Shown piece by piece: positions 27,187-35,960 of a stretch of 64,000 bases of DNA; the first letter of the stretch is position 1, and each line of letters starts with the position of its first letter. The notes beneath the pieces were generated by a model, which was given only the letters and a program-made list of their open reading frames with translations, was not told where the DNA came from and made no database searches. The stretch covers positions 1,922,001 through 1,986,000 of the forward strand of contig NC_014377.1 of the NCBI RefSeq assembly GCF_000144645.1, read 5' to 3'. The DNA is from Thermosediminibacter oceani DSM 16646 (lineage in GTDB: Bacteria; Bacillota; Thermosediminibacteria; Thermosediminibacterales; Thermosediminibacteraceae). The translations under genes were made by a program, and so were the position numbers.

Positions 27187-27993
27187 TTACTTTCTTGAAA
27201 ATACAACCCAGTCTCCAAGGGCGATTTTCTCTACCCTCCAGCCAACCTTCAACCAATAATTCGCGTGTGAATGCCCTCCATTTGCCCACCATGCCGCGTG
27301 TTTATAAGCCGATGGAGGAAGAGTCCTATTTATAATCCTCTCAATTTCTTTAAAAGTCAATCTTATCGAATCTCCAGTAATTCTCTTCAGATAAGCTGAC
27401 AACTCTTCATAACCACCGCTGCGAACAGATGCGCTTTTGATATTATTGCATTTATCTTTTGTAATTTTAACCCCCATACCTATTTCATTTAAAACCCTAT
27501 TATTACTTCTTATATTTTTACCTGATTGGGAATTCCATTGGGGATGAAACTTTTCTATAAGTTCTTTTTCAATCTCAAAACGCTCTTTTGTCTCCAGAAA
27601 ATAAAGTTTTACTGACTTTCCCTGCTTAATCTCATTTAGTATAAAATTGTTGACTTTACAGTTCGTTGGCTGTCCACCTTTAAAGCAGTTGCGTGGAGAG
27701 ATATTGCCGTAACCCATATTAAATCGTTTGCTTAGATCTACACATTCACCTACATAAACCAGTTGCTCATCTGAAAAAATACAATAAACCCCTTCTTTCT
27801 TAGCCCAGAAAGTAGGAATTTTGAACCTGCAAAACGGCCCCTTACCGTATTCATTTAATTGGACAAATTCCTTCTTCTTATATAAATCCTGCGGATAGTA
27901 CTCAATAATGTTCCCATTATCATCGGTTTCAGGAATTATGTCACAAACATACTCAAATTTATATTGATGTATATAAAATATATTAACATCCAT
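27187..27993 (-). CDS. GIY-YIG nuclease-domain protein
   Basis: A 268-residue protein. The GIY-YIG core is at about residues 62-150: EGVYCIFSDEQLVYVGECVD supplies the two tyrosine motifs (GVY..YVG), with downstream basic residue and a glutamate in EKELIEKFHPQWNSQSG. The C-terminal 80 residues, with the motif LPPSAYKHAAWWANGGHSHA, form a second domain seen in many restriction-linked and phage-linked proteins. ATG 27993 follows GGGGATGACC. Function is probably site-specific or modification-dependent DNA cleavage; the gene opens a run of defence-like genes. No methyltransferase lies directly beside it. Confidence 0.82.
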   Translation of the reverse strand: MDVNIFYIHQYKFEYVCDIIPETDDNGNIIEYYPQDLYKKKEFVQLNEYGKGPFCRFKIPTFWAKKEGVYCIFSDEQLVYVGECVDLSKRFNMGYGNISPRNCFKGGQPTNCKVNNFILNEIKQGKSVKLYFLETKERFEIEKELIEKFHPQWNSQSGKNIRSNNRVLNEIGMGVKITKDKCNNIKSASVRSGGYEELSAYLKRITGDSIRLTFKEIERIINRTLPPSAYKHAAWWANGGHSHANYWLKVGWRVEKIALGDWVVFSRK

Positions 27994-28043
27994 GATAAGG
28001 TCATCCCCTAATATTTACTTCTCAATTTAACTCATATAATTTA

Positions 28044-29960
28044 TCAAAATCCTAAAAGTTTTTCTTTGTCTGGTATTTGTATCCCCCATCTTTCTTCCAT
28101 AAACTTAAGAAGTTTAATCCCCCTATCCTTTATCTCTTTCTCGGTCCATTCATTGTATCGTGCAACTTCTATTTCCGAGTGAGAACCGTTGCAATAACCT
28201 ATGTAATTATTGTTTCTATCTTCATGTTCTTTTTTGAAATCAAAACCTTTGTTTTGAAGTTGGGAATTCTTTAATTGCGAAATCAATAATAAATTCCCAA
28301 GAGAATTTACAAAGACCTTCCTTTGTTCTGGTGAAAATTTACCGAACCTTACTTGCCAGTATTTATCGCTGTCATCCTGAGGATAAATATGTTCTATTGT
28401 ATCTCTTTTATCTTTTTCTTTTATTATTTCCCAAATAACTTTACACGGCCCATTAGCTTTTTCTTGCAAATATAACTCGTATTCATACAAAAAATAACGC
28501 AAAGCATTCCAACTGTAAAAACCTTCTGCTTTTTTAAATTGTTCATCTATATAATCATAAAATCTTTTTATATCATACCACCCTCCGCTGTCAACATCGT
28601 TCGTTAATGAATTTATGTCATTAATTACTGTTTTAATATCCCAGGAATCTGTATAAAAGTCATGAGCTACGCGGTAAAAGTGGCTATTTTGTGTATTCGA
28701 TGGCCTTCTGGAAATCGAAAATACCAGGAATATAAACCTTTCACAGGTTTTTAGTAATTCTAATAACAACTCAGATTGAACTTTTTTTACGATAGCTGCC
28801 ATAATAAGCGGTTTAAAAGCTCCAAAACCCAGTCTTTGAAGTTTTTGAAGCCATTCAATAATATCTTTGTTAAAAATTGAATTTGAATGTGCGGGGTTAA
28901 ACATATAAAACCAAGCTTTGACGCTCTCAGCAAGACTATCGATATAATCTTTTATTTCTTTAAAACCTACATTAGTTTGTGCATTTGGGTTTAATACATT
29001 TTTGGCAATAAAATATTTATCCAAAAGAAACTTTGCATAAGCTTCAGATTCTCCTCTTTCATATTTAAAATACATTATCCAGTGGTTTTCAAGAAACTCA
29101 TCATCATCTAGCGGATTATCTTTATTCTTGCCTAAATATTCATAAATTGTTTTCCAAACCTCATTTATTTCCCTGCGAAGTTTATTTTGAATATCCTCAT
29201 TTTCTGGAATAAGGGTAGACAAATATATAAGTCTATTTTTAAGCAGTTCAAGTTTTGATAAAGGCTTACCTCTATTGTTCATAGTCTCAAAAGTTATAAA
29301 TACATCTAAATCATCATCTATTTCATATAAGTTAAATTTTAACCCATTCACTACTTTTTTGAATAATATTTCAATATTTTTTTCATCCATATTTCTTATT
29401 TTCTCTATAAAAAAATCCTTTGCTCTTTTTAAATTTGCAGTATAAAGCGTTTCCTTAGCAACGCTATGTGCAGTAATAGACTTTTGATCAAGTATTTCGG
29501 TCTTAAAAAATTCATCCGAAGGATTATCTTTCTCATAACCAAAAATATATGATTTATATTTATCTCCAGCTTCTTGATACAAATATTTAGCTTTATGATT
29601 TTTGACAAGCTCATAGTTAAGCAAATCTTCATCTTTAAATTTAGATAAAATAACATGCAATAAAATAATTATAGTTGTCAACCTCTGCTGCCCGTCAATT
29701 ACATAATATGCCTAAAAACCTTTATCAAAAAGCCAAAGATCGTCCTTCCATCTTTCATTGTTTTCAACTTCTTTCCTATTAACTTCCTCTATAGTCAATA
29801 AGCCCGTGTAATGAGATCTCCCTTCTTTAAGATTTTCTAAATCTTCCCAGAAATCTTCTAACTGTTTTTCTTGCCATGCATAACCTCTCTGATAGTCAGG
29901 TATTCTGAAAAAGCGATTATTAAATATTTCTGAAAGCGTTAGCAATTCTCTGTTAGCCAT
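28044..29960 (-). pseudogene. GmrSD-like DUF262/DUF1524 protein gene interrupted by one in-frame TAG
   Basis: A full-length reading of about 638 codons from ATG 29960 (GAGGGGGT upstream). The N-terminal DUF262 has FRIPDYQRGYAW, then ...LWLFDKGF, TAG at 29712-29714, then AYYVIDGQQRLTTIIILLH in the same frame; the C-terminal DUF1524 has DTIEHIYPQ and NSLGNLLLISQLKNSQLQNK, the HNH-like nuclease motif. Single-chain GmrSD enzymes are type IV restriction nucleases that cut glucosylated-hydroxymethylcytosine phage DNA. The interruption falls just before the DGQQR nucleotide-binding motif, so a terminated product would be inactive. A GTP/UTP-dependent defence gene, now broken or dependent on amber suppression. 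Confidence 0.85.
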
Positions 29961-30063
29961 CATAATACCCCCTCGTATAATATGTTTTAGAAATTATCGC
30001 AGAACCGTTTTAGGTTCTTGATAATCAGGTGTGCCTTTGCGAAAATTAATTTGGGTTGGTCTG

Positions 30064-30300
30064 GGGTCACTCTTATCACCTCCTGTAGCCCGGTAAAACC
30101 GGTGACTACTTGAAAAAGAGTGAGACCCTTGCGGTGCGGCACAGATTTCTTACGCGTGAGCTGAGCCAGCAGGTCTTCCGGCTCATGAGGTCAGCAGACC
30201 AGGGGTGCACCCCCGGATGCCCTGTCAAGCTCTTATCGCCCGCGAGGTTGTTAGGTGCTGCACCCGCAGGGCACGCCCCTAATCCTGGCCAACTCAAGGA
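30064..30300 (+). ncRNA. Candidate IS110 bridge RNA region
   Basis: The left-end non-coding stretch upstream of the transposase. Arms GGGTCACTCTT (30064-30074) and AAGAGTGAGACCC (30116-30128) form a long stem with a two-base bulge, enclosing CACC/GGTG and CCGGT-AAA-ACCGG stems. More paired segments follow (GGGGTGCACCCCC; GGTGCTGCACC; CAGGGCACGCCCC). In the IS110 group this position encodes the bridge RNA that specifies target and donor DNA. Assignment is by position and structure only. Confidence 0.5.
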
Positions 30301-30310
30301 GGGATATTCG

Positions 30311-31534
30311 TTGGCTCAGGTTATCTTCGCAGGCATCGATGTCAGCGCTCCTAAGCTGGACCTCGTCTGCATCGATGATCAGGGAAATCAGCTTTCTTCC
30401 TCTAGATCTTTCCCTAATAATCTCGAGGGTGCCGCTAATTTAGTTAAAACCCTTGAGTCGTTCGCTAATAAGTTTAACGTTAGCAAATTTAATATAGGCC
30501 TGGAAGCTACTTCAGTTTATGGTATCCACCTTCGCACTTTCCTCTCGGACGCCCCTCAGTTAAAGCCTTATTCGGTCCAGGTCTATGAGATAAACCCTTC
30601 TCTCGTAGCCGGCTTTAAAAAGGCATTCGGCTCTAAACTTCCTAAAACTGACGCCGTTGACGCTTATATAATCGCAGAAGGGCTGCGTTTCGGACATCTT
30701 ATGCCTTACAGCCATGAGGCTTCTGTTACGGAACCATTGCGCCAGCTCACTAGGCTTAGAGTGCACCTTGTCGATCTCTTGGTGGAGGAGAAAAATCGAG
30801 CTTTGAATCTCCTTTTCTTGAGGTTTTCTAACTATAAACAGGACAACCCTTTCAGCAAGGCTTCAATGGAAGTCTTGAAAGATTTCACGCCTGATGAGAT
30901 AGCGCAAATGTCCGTAGAAGAGCCGGCAGAGTTTATCCAGGCCCACGGAAAAAACAGATTCACCAATGCCGAAGAAGTTGCTAATGCTTTAAAGAAAGCA
31001 GCAAGGCGTGCTTACCGCTTAAGCTCCAAAATGCAGGAGGCTTGTGAGATAGCTCTTTCCCTTACTCTTCAAAACATTGAGCACCTCAAAAGGCAGCTTA
31101 AAAACCTTGATAAGGTCATTTCTCGATAGCTTAAAGCTATACCTCAAACCCTCACTAAGGTTAAGGATTTAGGCGATGTGTCGGCTGCAGGCATAATCGC
31201 TGAAATAGGCGATATCAAGCGTTTTAAGAATGAAGCTTCCCTTGTTCAGTATGCCGGCCTTACCTGGACCCGTTATCAGTCGGGCGATTTTGATGCTGAA
31301 GAGCGTCGTTTGACTAAGAGCGGGAATAAATACCTCCGCTATTACTTGGTCATGGCCGCTAACTCGTTGCGGGTGCACAACGAGGAGTATAGAGCCTATT
31401 ACCAGACCAAGTATCAGGAGGTACAAAAGCACCAGCATAAAAGAGCGCTGGTATTGACTGCCCGCAAACTGGTTAAGCTGGTCTTTGCGCTGCTGAGCAA
31501 AGGTCAAATCTATAAAGGGATGGTGATGCGTTAA
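30311..31534 (+). pseudogene. IS110-family transposase gene interrupted by one in-frame TAG
   Basis: Start taken at TTG 30311, six bases after AAGGAGGG. The N-terminal RuvC-like domain has the DEDD residues: FAGIDVSAPKLDLV, NIGLEATSVYG and KTDAVDAYIIAEGL. After 272 codons a TAG (31127-31129) interrupts LDKVISR / LKAIPQTLTKVKDLGDV; the frame then continues 134 codons through the Transposase_20 domain with the catalytic serine region SAAGIIAEIGDIKRF and LTKSGNKYLRYYLV. Total 407 codons, the normal length. The nonsense codon separates the two catalytic domains, so the recombinase is inactive unless TAG is read (probably as Gln). Confidence 0.88.
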
Positions 31535-32059
31535 TTTAGTTTCACAACTTATTAAGCTTCTTGTAACCAACTTTTTCCATCTAAGTTGGGTATGGATATT
31601 ATTGCCTTTTTTCGCCTGTGTAATTTTATTTTCCATTTTTAGGGTATTGACATATTACCGTGAGTCTTTTTCAATAAGCTTTTTCTACAAAGCCGGCTTT
31701 GTTACAAAATACTCTTCATGGCTTAGCGTAATTTGGATTATAAATAAAATATCTCAATGTTGATTTGCCAGGTTGGTCACAAAGTTGTAGGTTAACCGGT
31801 CGTCACCGGTAACAAAAATGTGGGGTTTCGCACTTGAGGTATCCCTTTGAATCCGCGAAAACAGCCGTGTTACGAAAATGTATTCCTCACCGAATTAAAA
31901 AAGGTTCTAAAAATGAGTTTCTACACCAAAATAAAAATTCCTTTTTTACTCAATATGTTCGGACTTAACTGTGCAGGAAAACAGTTTATTTTAGAGAACT
32001 ATTACTATTAGTCAGCTCAAATGTAAAATTTAAAAGAAGAGTTGCTGGAGGAAAGGCAG
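31535..32059. other. 525-base non-coding stretch between IS110 and the defence operon
   Basis: Contains the right end of the IS110 element, an imperfect inverted repeat GTTAACCGGT-CGTC-ACCGGTAAC at 31791-31813 and AT-rich sequence that should hold the promoter of the helicase operon. I could not pick a convincing -35/-10 pair. No ORF of note. Confidence 0.5.
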
Positions 32060-35000
32060 ATGGGTGAGGTATTAAATTCTAATGAGATTTTGATAAACCG
32101 CATTAATACGATGCTGAAAAATAAAAAACGCAGTACCGTTAATATAATTAATGATAAGCTTACCCTCTCCGTATTTGCCGAACTGCAGACAAACATGGAA
32201 AAGGTAAAAGAGATAAATTTAGTTTTAAGAGACTCATCGTATATTCCTACTGGAAGGGAAATTTCCAGGGAGTTTGAGATTGGCAGGATTGTTGATGACA
32301 TATTTTTTAACTCTTATGAAATAGTTGAAAAAAATAAGCTGGGGCATCTAAGTAAAGCCCGCAGTATGTATAACTTTATTGAAAAACACGTAAATGTAAA
32401 AAAGATTAAAAGAAAAGATTTAGTAAAAAGCAACTTAATATTAATAGATGAAGATTATGCGGTATTTGGAGATTCTTCTTTAGAAATTGTTCGCAAAACG
32501 AGAAAAAATAGCCTTTTGCCTCTGAACTTTAATGTCGAAATCACTGACCCTGAGCAGTTAAAAAATTTTAAAAAAAGCTTTGAGCTCCTTTGGAATAATA
32601 AAGATTATACCGAAGATTTTAAAGAACAGCTTCTGGAAAACCTTAATTTCATCTATAAGGAATATGATCCAGAATTCCTCTACTTTTTTACCCTCTATGA
32701 ACTTTTTGGAAATCAGTTGGATTCTGATATAGAACGATTTGAAAACGACCGTATTGGATTTAAGGATACGGAGATTTGGAAAAGTCTCTTTCGCTTTCAA
32801 AAAGACGCAGTGGTTTCTGCCATCCGTAAAATTGAAAAATATAACGGATGCATTATTGCTGATAGCGTAGGACTTGGAAAGACTTTTGAAGCACTGGCTA
32901 TAATTAAATATTACGAGTTACGTCAGCATAAAGTTTTAGTCTTAACACCGGCAAAGCTGTTTGATAACTGGGATTCATTTAGAAATTCTTATGTTGATAA
33001 CCGTTTTGCTAAAGACCGCTTTGCTTATGATATTATTTGCCACACCGATTTGACTCGCCGTTTTGGGCGCTCCCGCAGCGGCCTTGATTTATCCAGAATA
33101 AACTGGGGGAACTACGATTTAGTTGTTATCGATGAATCCCATAACTTCAGAAACCGCAACGATAGCCCCGAAAGACTTTCCCGATACGGAAGGTTAATAA
33201 ATGAAATTATCAAAAAAGGGGTTAAAACTAAAGTTTTAATGCTAACAGCCACACCGGTAAATAATTCCCTGAATGACTTAAAAAATCAGCTAAGCACAAT
33301 TACCATTGATAATGATGAAGCCTTTAAAGAAGAGGGTATTCCCAGCATTGAAGGAGTATTAAGAAAAGCACAAAAGGTAATAAACGAATGGAGTAGGGAA
33401 CCGAATAGAAATAAAAATGACCTATTAGACAGACTCCCCTCAGAGTTTTTTAAACTTCTTGAATTAGTTACAATTTCAAGAAGTCGTAAGCATATTACTA
33501 TGTATTACGGCAACGATGAAATAGGCAAATTTCCAGAAAAGCTTCCACCCAAAACCTATAAACCGGGAATTGATAGCCAAGGAGAATTGCTAGAATTTTA
33601 CGATACCAATGAAAAACTCGATATGCTGACCCTTGCGGTTTACCAACCCATGAAATACATAAGGCCGGAATACAAACAACATTATGTAGAAAAATTTCAA
33701 ACGGTTCAAGGGGACAAAGTATTATTTAACCATGAGGAAAGAGAATATTTCGTGTCTGTATTGCACCGGTTTAATTTATTTAAAAGATTAGAAAGCTCCG
33801 TATATGCTTTTGGAGAAACTTTACGACGCCTTCTTCAGAGGATTAATAGATATATAGAGATGCTTGAAAAAAGCGGTGAGACATTAGAAGTGGAACCGGA
33901 TGAGTCCGGCGAAGACGAAGAATTGTTATTGGATTACAAGTATGAAATAAATGTAAATCATCTGATAAAGGGTCTATATCTCGAAGACCTTTATTACGAT
34001 AAGGAAAAAATAGAAGAATTATTAAAAAGCGTCGATACTGTTTTAAAAGAACGGCGTGATGAAAAGTTAAAAACCTTATTGGACTTTTTAAATGAAAAAG
34101 TAACCAAAACACCCTATAATCCCGGCAATAAAAAAGTGTTAATTTTTACAGCTTTTGCCGACACAGCATATTACCTTTATGATGCCATTGCACCAGAAAT
34201 AAAAAAGTACGGAATAAATACCGCCCTCGTAACGGGAACGGGAGAGCCTAAAACGACCCTGGATATACGCAAAGAATTTAATACCATACTATCTCATTTT
34301 TCACCTCGTTCAAAATTAGGAAGGGACCTGACGGAAGATGAACAAATAGATATTCTTATTGCTACAGACTGCATTTCCGAAGGTCAAAACCTTCAGGATG
34401 CCGACTGCGTGGTAAACTACGACATTCAATGGAACCCCGTAATTTTAATCCAGCGCTTTGGCCGTATTGACCGTCTGGGAAGCAAAAATGAGCGGATAGC
34501 CATGATAAACTTTTTCCCGAACTTAGAACTAAATGAATATCTACGTTTAGAATACCGAGTCAAACAAAAGATGCTGGCAGTAAATTTAACTGCAACCGGA
34601 GAAGACGATATATTGAATCCGGATTTAAACGATTTTGATTTTCGCAAAAAACAATTAGAAAGGCTGCAGCAGGAAGTAGTTGATATCGATGAGTTATCTG
34701 ACAATATCTCCCTAACAGACTTAAATATGAACGATTATTTACACGAATTATCCATGTATGTCCGAAATCATCCTGAAATAAAAAAGATACCAAGAGGAAT
34801 TTATTCCCTGGTTAGGGGTGAAAAGCCGGGATGCATCTTTTGTTTCAGACATCTTGAAGATAATACCAAACCTAAAAGTACCAGTTCTCTTTACCCATAT
34901 TACTTAATTTATGTTGCAAATTACGGCGAAATATATTTTGGGAACAGTAGTTCACGAGAGACTTTAATGCAATTTCGGAAGCTTTCCTACGGAAAAAATA

Positions 35001-35221
35001 AGCCAAATACCGAACTAATTGAATTGTTTAACCAGCAAACAAAAAATGCAACCGATATGAGTTTTTATTCAAATCTTTTGAATAAAGCAATCAACAGCAT
35101 TAAAGGTGAAGAAGAAAGAAAAGCCGAAAGCAGTATCTTCGACTTTGGCGGCTACAAAAATGAATTTGCCCACACAAATGCTGATGACTTTGAGTTAGTA
35201 TCTTTTCTTGTGGTGATGTAA
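32060..35221 (+). CDS. SNF2-type helicase with N-terminal PLD-like region (type III R-M accessory)
   Basis: A 1053-residue protein. Residues about 1-150 resemble a degenerate phospholipase-D-like domain (LILIDEDYAVFGDSSLEIV). The helicase motor follows: Walker A IIADSVGLGKTFEALA (about 272), DESH box VVIDESHNF (357), motif III MLTATPVNNS (395), then motifs V and VI TDCISEGQNLQDADCVVNYD and QRFGRIDRLGS (770-800). A C-terminal region of about 220 residues has no recognised motif. Start ATG 32060 with GGAGGAAAGG upstream rather than TTG 32042. It directly abuts the DUF4391 gene (TAAATG) and heads a four-gene operon with type III Mod and Res. Probable DNA translocase in defence. Confidence 0.87.
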   Translation: MGEVLNSNEILINRINTMLKNKKRSTVNIINDKLTLSVFAELQTNMEKVKEINLVLRDSSYIPTGREISREFEIGRIVDDIFFNSYEIVEKNKLGHLSKARSMYNFIEKHVNVKKIKRKDLVKSNLILIDEDYAVFGDSSLEIVRKTRKNSLLPLNFNVEITDPEQLKNFKKSFELLWNNKDYTEDFKEQLLENLNFIYKEYDPEFLYFFTLYELFGNQLDSDIERFENDRIGFKDTEIWKSLFRFQKDAVVSAIRKIEKYNGCIIADSVGLGKTFEALAIIKYYELRQHKVLVLTPAKLFDNWDSFRNSYVDNRFAKDRFAYDIICHTDLTRRFGRSRSGLDLSRINWGNYDLVVIDESHNFRNRNDSPERLSRYGRLINEIIKKGVKTKVLMLTATPVNNSLNDLKNQLSTITIDNDEAFKEEGIPSIEGVLRKAQKVINEWSREPNRNKNDLLDRLPSEFFKLLELVTISRSRKHITMYYGNDEIGKFPEKLPPKTYKPGIDSQGELLEFYDTNEKLDMLTLAVYQPMKYIRPEYKQHYVEKFQTVQGDKVLFNHEEREYFVSVLHRFNLFKRLESSVYAFGETLRRLLQRINRYIEMLEKSGETLEVEPDESGEDEELLLDYKYEINVNHLIKGLYLEDLYYDKEKIEELLKSVDTVLKERRDEKLKTLLDFLNEKVTKTPYNPGNKKVLIFTAFADTAYYLYDAIAPEIKKYGINTALVTGTGEPKTTLDIRKEFNTILSHFSPRSKLGRDLTEDEQIDILIATDCISEGQNLQDADCVVNYDIQWNPVILIQRFGRIDRLGSKNERIAMINFFPNLELNEYLRLEYRVKQKMLAVNLTATGEDDILNPDLNDFDFRKKQLERLQQEVVDIDELSDNISLTDLNMNDYLHELSMYVRNHPEIKKIPRGIYSLVRGEKPGCIFCFRHLEDNTKPKSTSSLYPYYLIYVANYGEIYFGNSSSRETLMQFRKLSYGKNKPNTELIELFNQQTKNATDMSFYSNLLNKAINSIKGEEERKAESSIFDFGGYKNEFAHTNADDFELVSFLVVM

Positions 35222-35947
35222 ATGCTTGGGGTCCCCGAAAGATATAAGATTGGTAAAAATTTTGATAAAAAAACCTTTTTATCCGGGGAACTAACAAAGC
35301 AAGAAAAACGAAAATTTAAAGAAGAAGTTAAAGAAATAACCTTAACCCACCAGATAATAGGCGAAGAAATTCCATCTTTAATAAACAGTGACTATAACTA
35401 TCAAGCTATTCTTTTTTTTGATATAAAAGTTGACGATTTAAAATACTCATCCTTTATCGGCGAGATTTTACAAAAGATCGTTAAACCTCCTGCAGTATTA
35501 CGGTTTCTTGATAATAAAGGTAACTACCTCTACTGTTTTGCTTCCAAAAGATTAAATAAAATCGACTCGCAGCAAGTTGTTGTGGATGATATAATTTTTA
35601 CCCAGAAGAGTTCTTCATTTTTTCCTGATGAAAATGTAAAATTGCTTAAACAACATTTAGCTTTTTCCAAAATATTAAACACTACCAACAAACTTACTTT
35701 TTACACTGAAATTATAACTAAAGCTTATCTTATCACATATAAACACTTGTGGGCAGGAGCTTTAAAGGCATTAGAAACCAGAATCTTTTACGACATTGAA
35801 AAAATGAATGAAATTAGGATGCTTCTTAAGAAAATCATAAATCTCCAAAACCAGCTTAATAAAGCGGTTATATTAGCAGAGAAGGCTAGTCTTAATTCAG
35901 AAATAAAAAATATTCTTTTAAGGCTAAATGAAATAGCCGCTATTTAG
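35222..35947 (+). CDS. DUF4391 protein
   Basis: A 241-residue protein of the DUF4391 family: GVPERYKIGKNFDKKTFLSG near the N-terminus, QEKRKFKEEVKEITLTHQI, then FFDIKVDDLKYSSFIGEILQ and VVDDIIFTQKSS. No catalytic motif is visible. Members occur next to helicases and type III methyltransferase/restriction genes; the molecular role is not established. ATG 35222 overlaps the helicase stop context (TAAATG, no intergenic base). The stop TAG is itself part of TAGGAGGGG, the ribosome-binding site of mod; an in-frame TAA follows two codons later. Confidence 0.8.
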   Translation: MLGVPERYKIGKNFDKKTFLSGELTKQEKRKFKEEVKEITLTHQIIGEEIPSLINSDYNYQAILFFDIKVDDLKYSSFIGEILQKIVKPPAVLRFLDNKGNYLYCFASKRLNKIDSQQVVVDDIIFTQKSSSFFPDENVKLLKQHLAFSKILNTTNKLTFYTEIITKAYLITYKHLWAGALKALETRIFYDIEKMNEIRMLLKKIINLQNQLNKAVILAEKASLNSEIKNILLRLNEIAAI

Positions 35948-35960
35948 GAGGGGTAACTAC

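Larger units (their letters stand above)
30064..31560 (+). mobile_element. IS110-family element (boundaries approximate)
   Basis: A DEDD-type IS110 transposase gene preceded by about 250 bases of structured, GC-rich, non-coding sequence, unlike the AT-rich flanks. IS110 elements lack conventional inverted repeats and target duplications, so the exact ends cannot be fixed from one copy. The left limit given is the first base of the stem at 30064-30128; the right limit is a guess shortly after the transposase stop. Inserted between the GmrSD-type gene and the type III-like defence operon. Confidence 0.75.

Noticed and set aside
30110-30310. A longer IS110 transposase starting at 30110
   Set aside because: The extra 67 residues are low-quality sequence coming from the structured non-coding left end; TTG 30311 has AAGGAGGG and the family's normal N-terminus.
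23574-31129. Complete reassignment of TAG to an amino acid
   Set aside because: TAG is the natural stop of about ten intact genes in the window (for example pilB, pilD, cdaA, cdaR, hxlR), and reading it as sense would fuse pilB to pilT.
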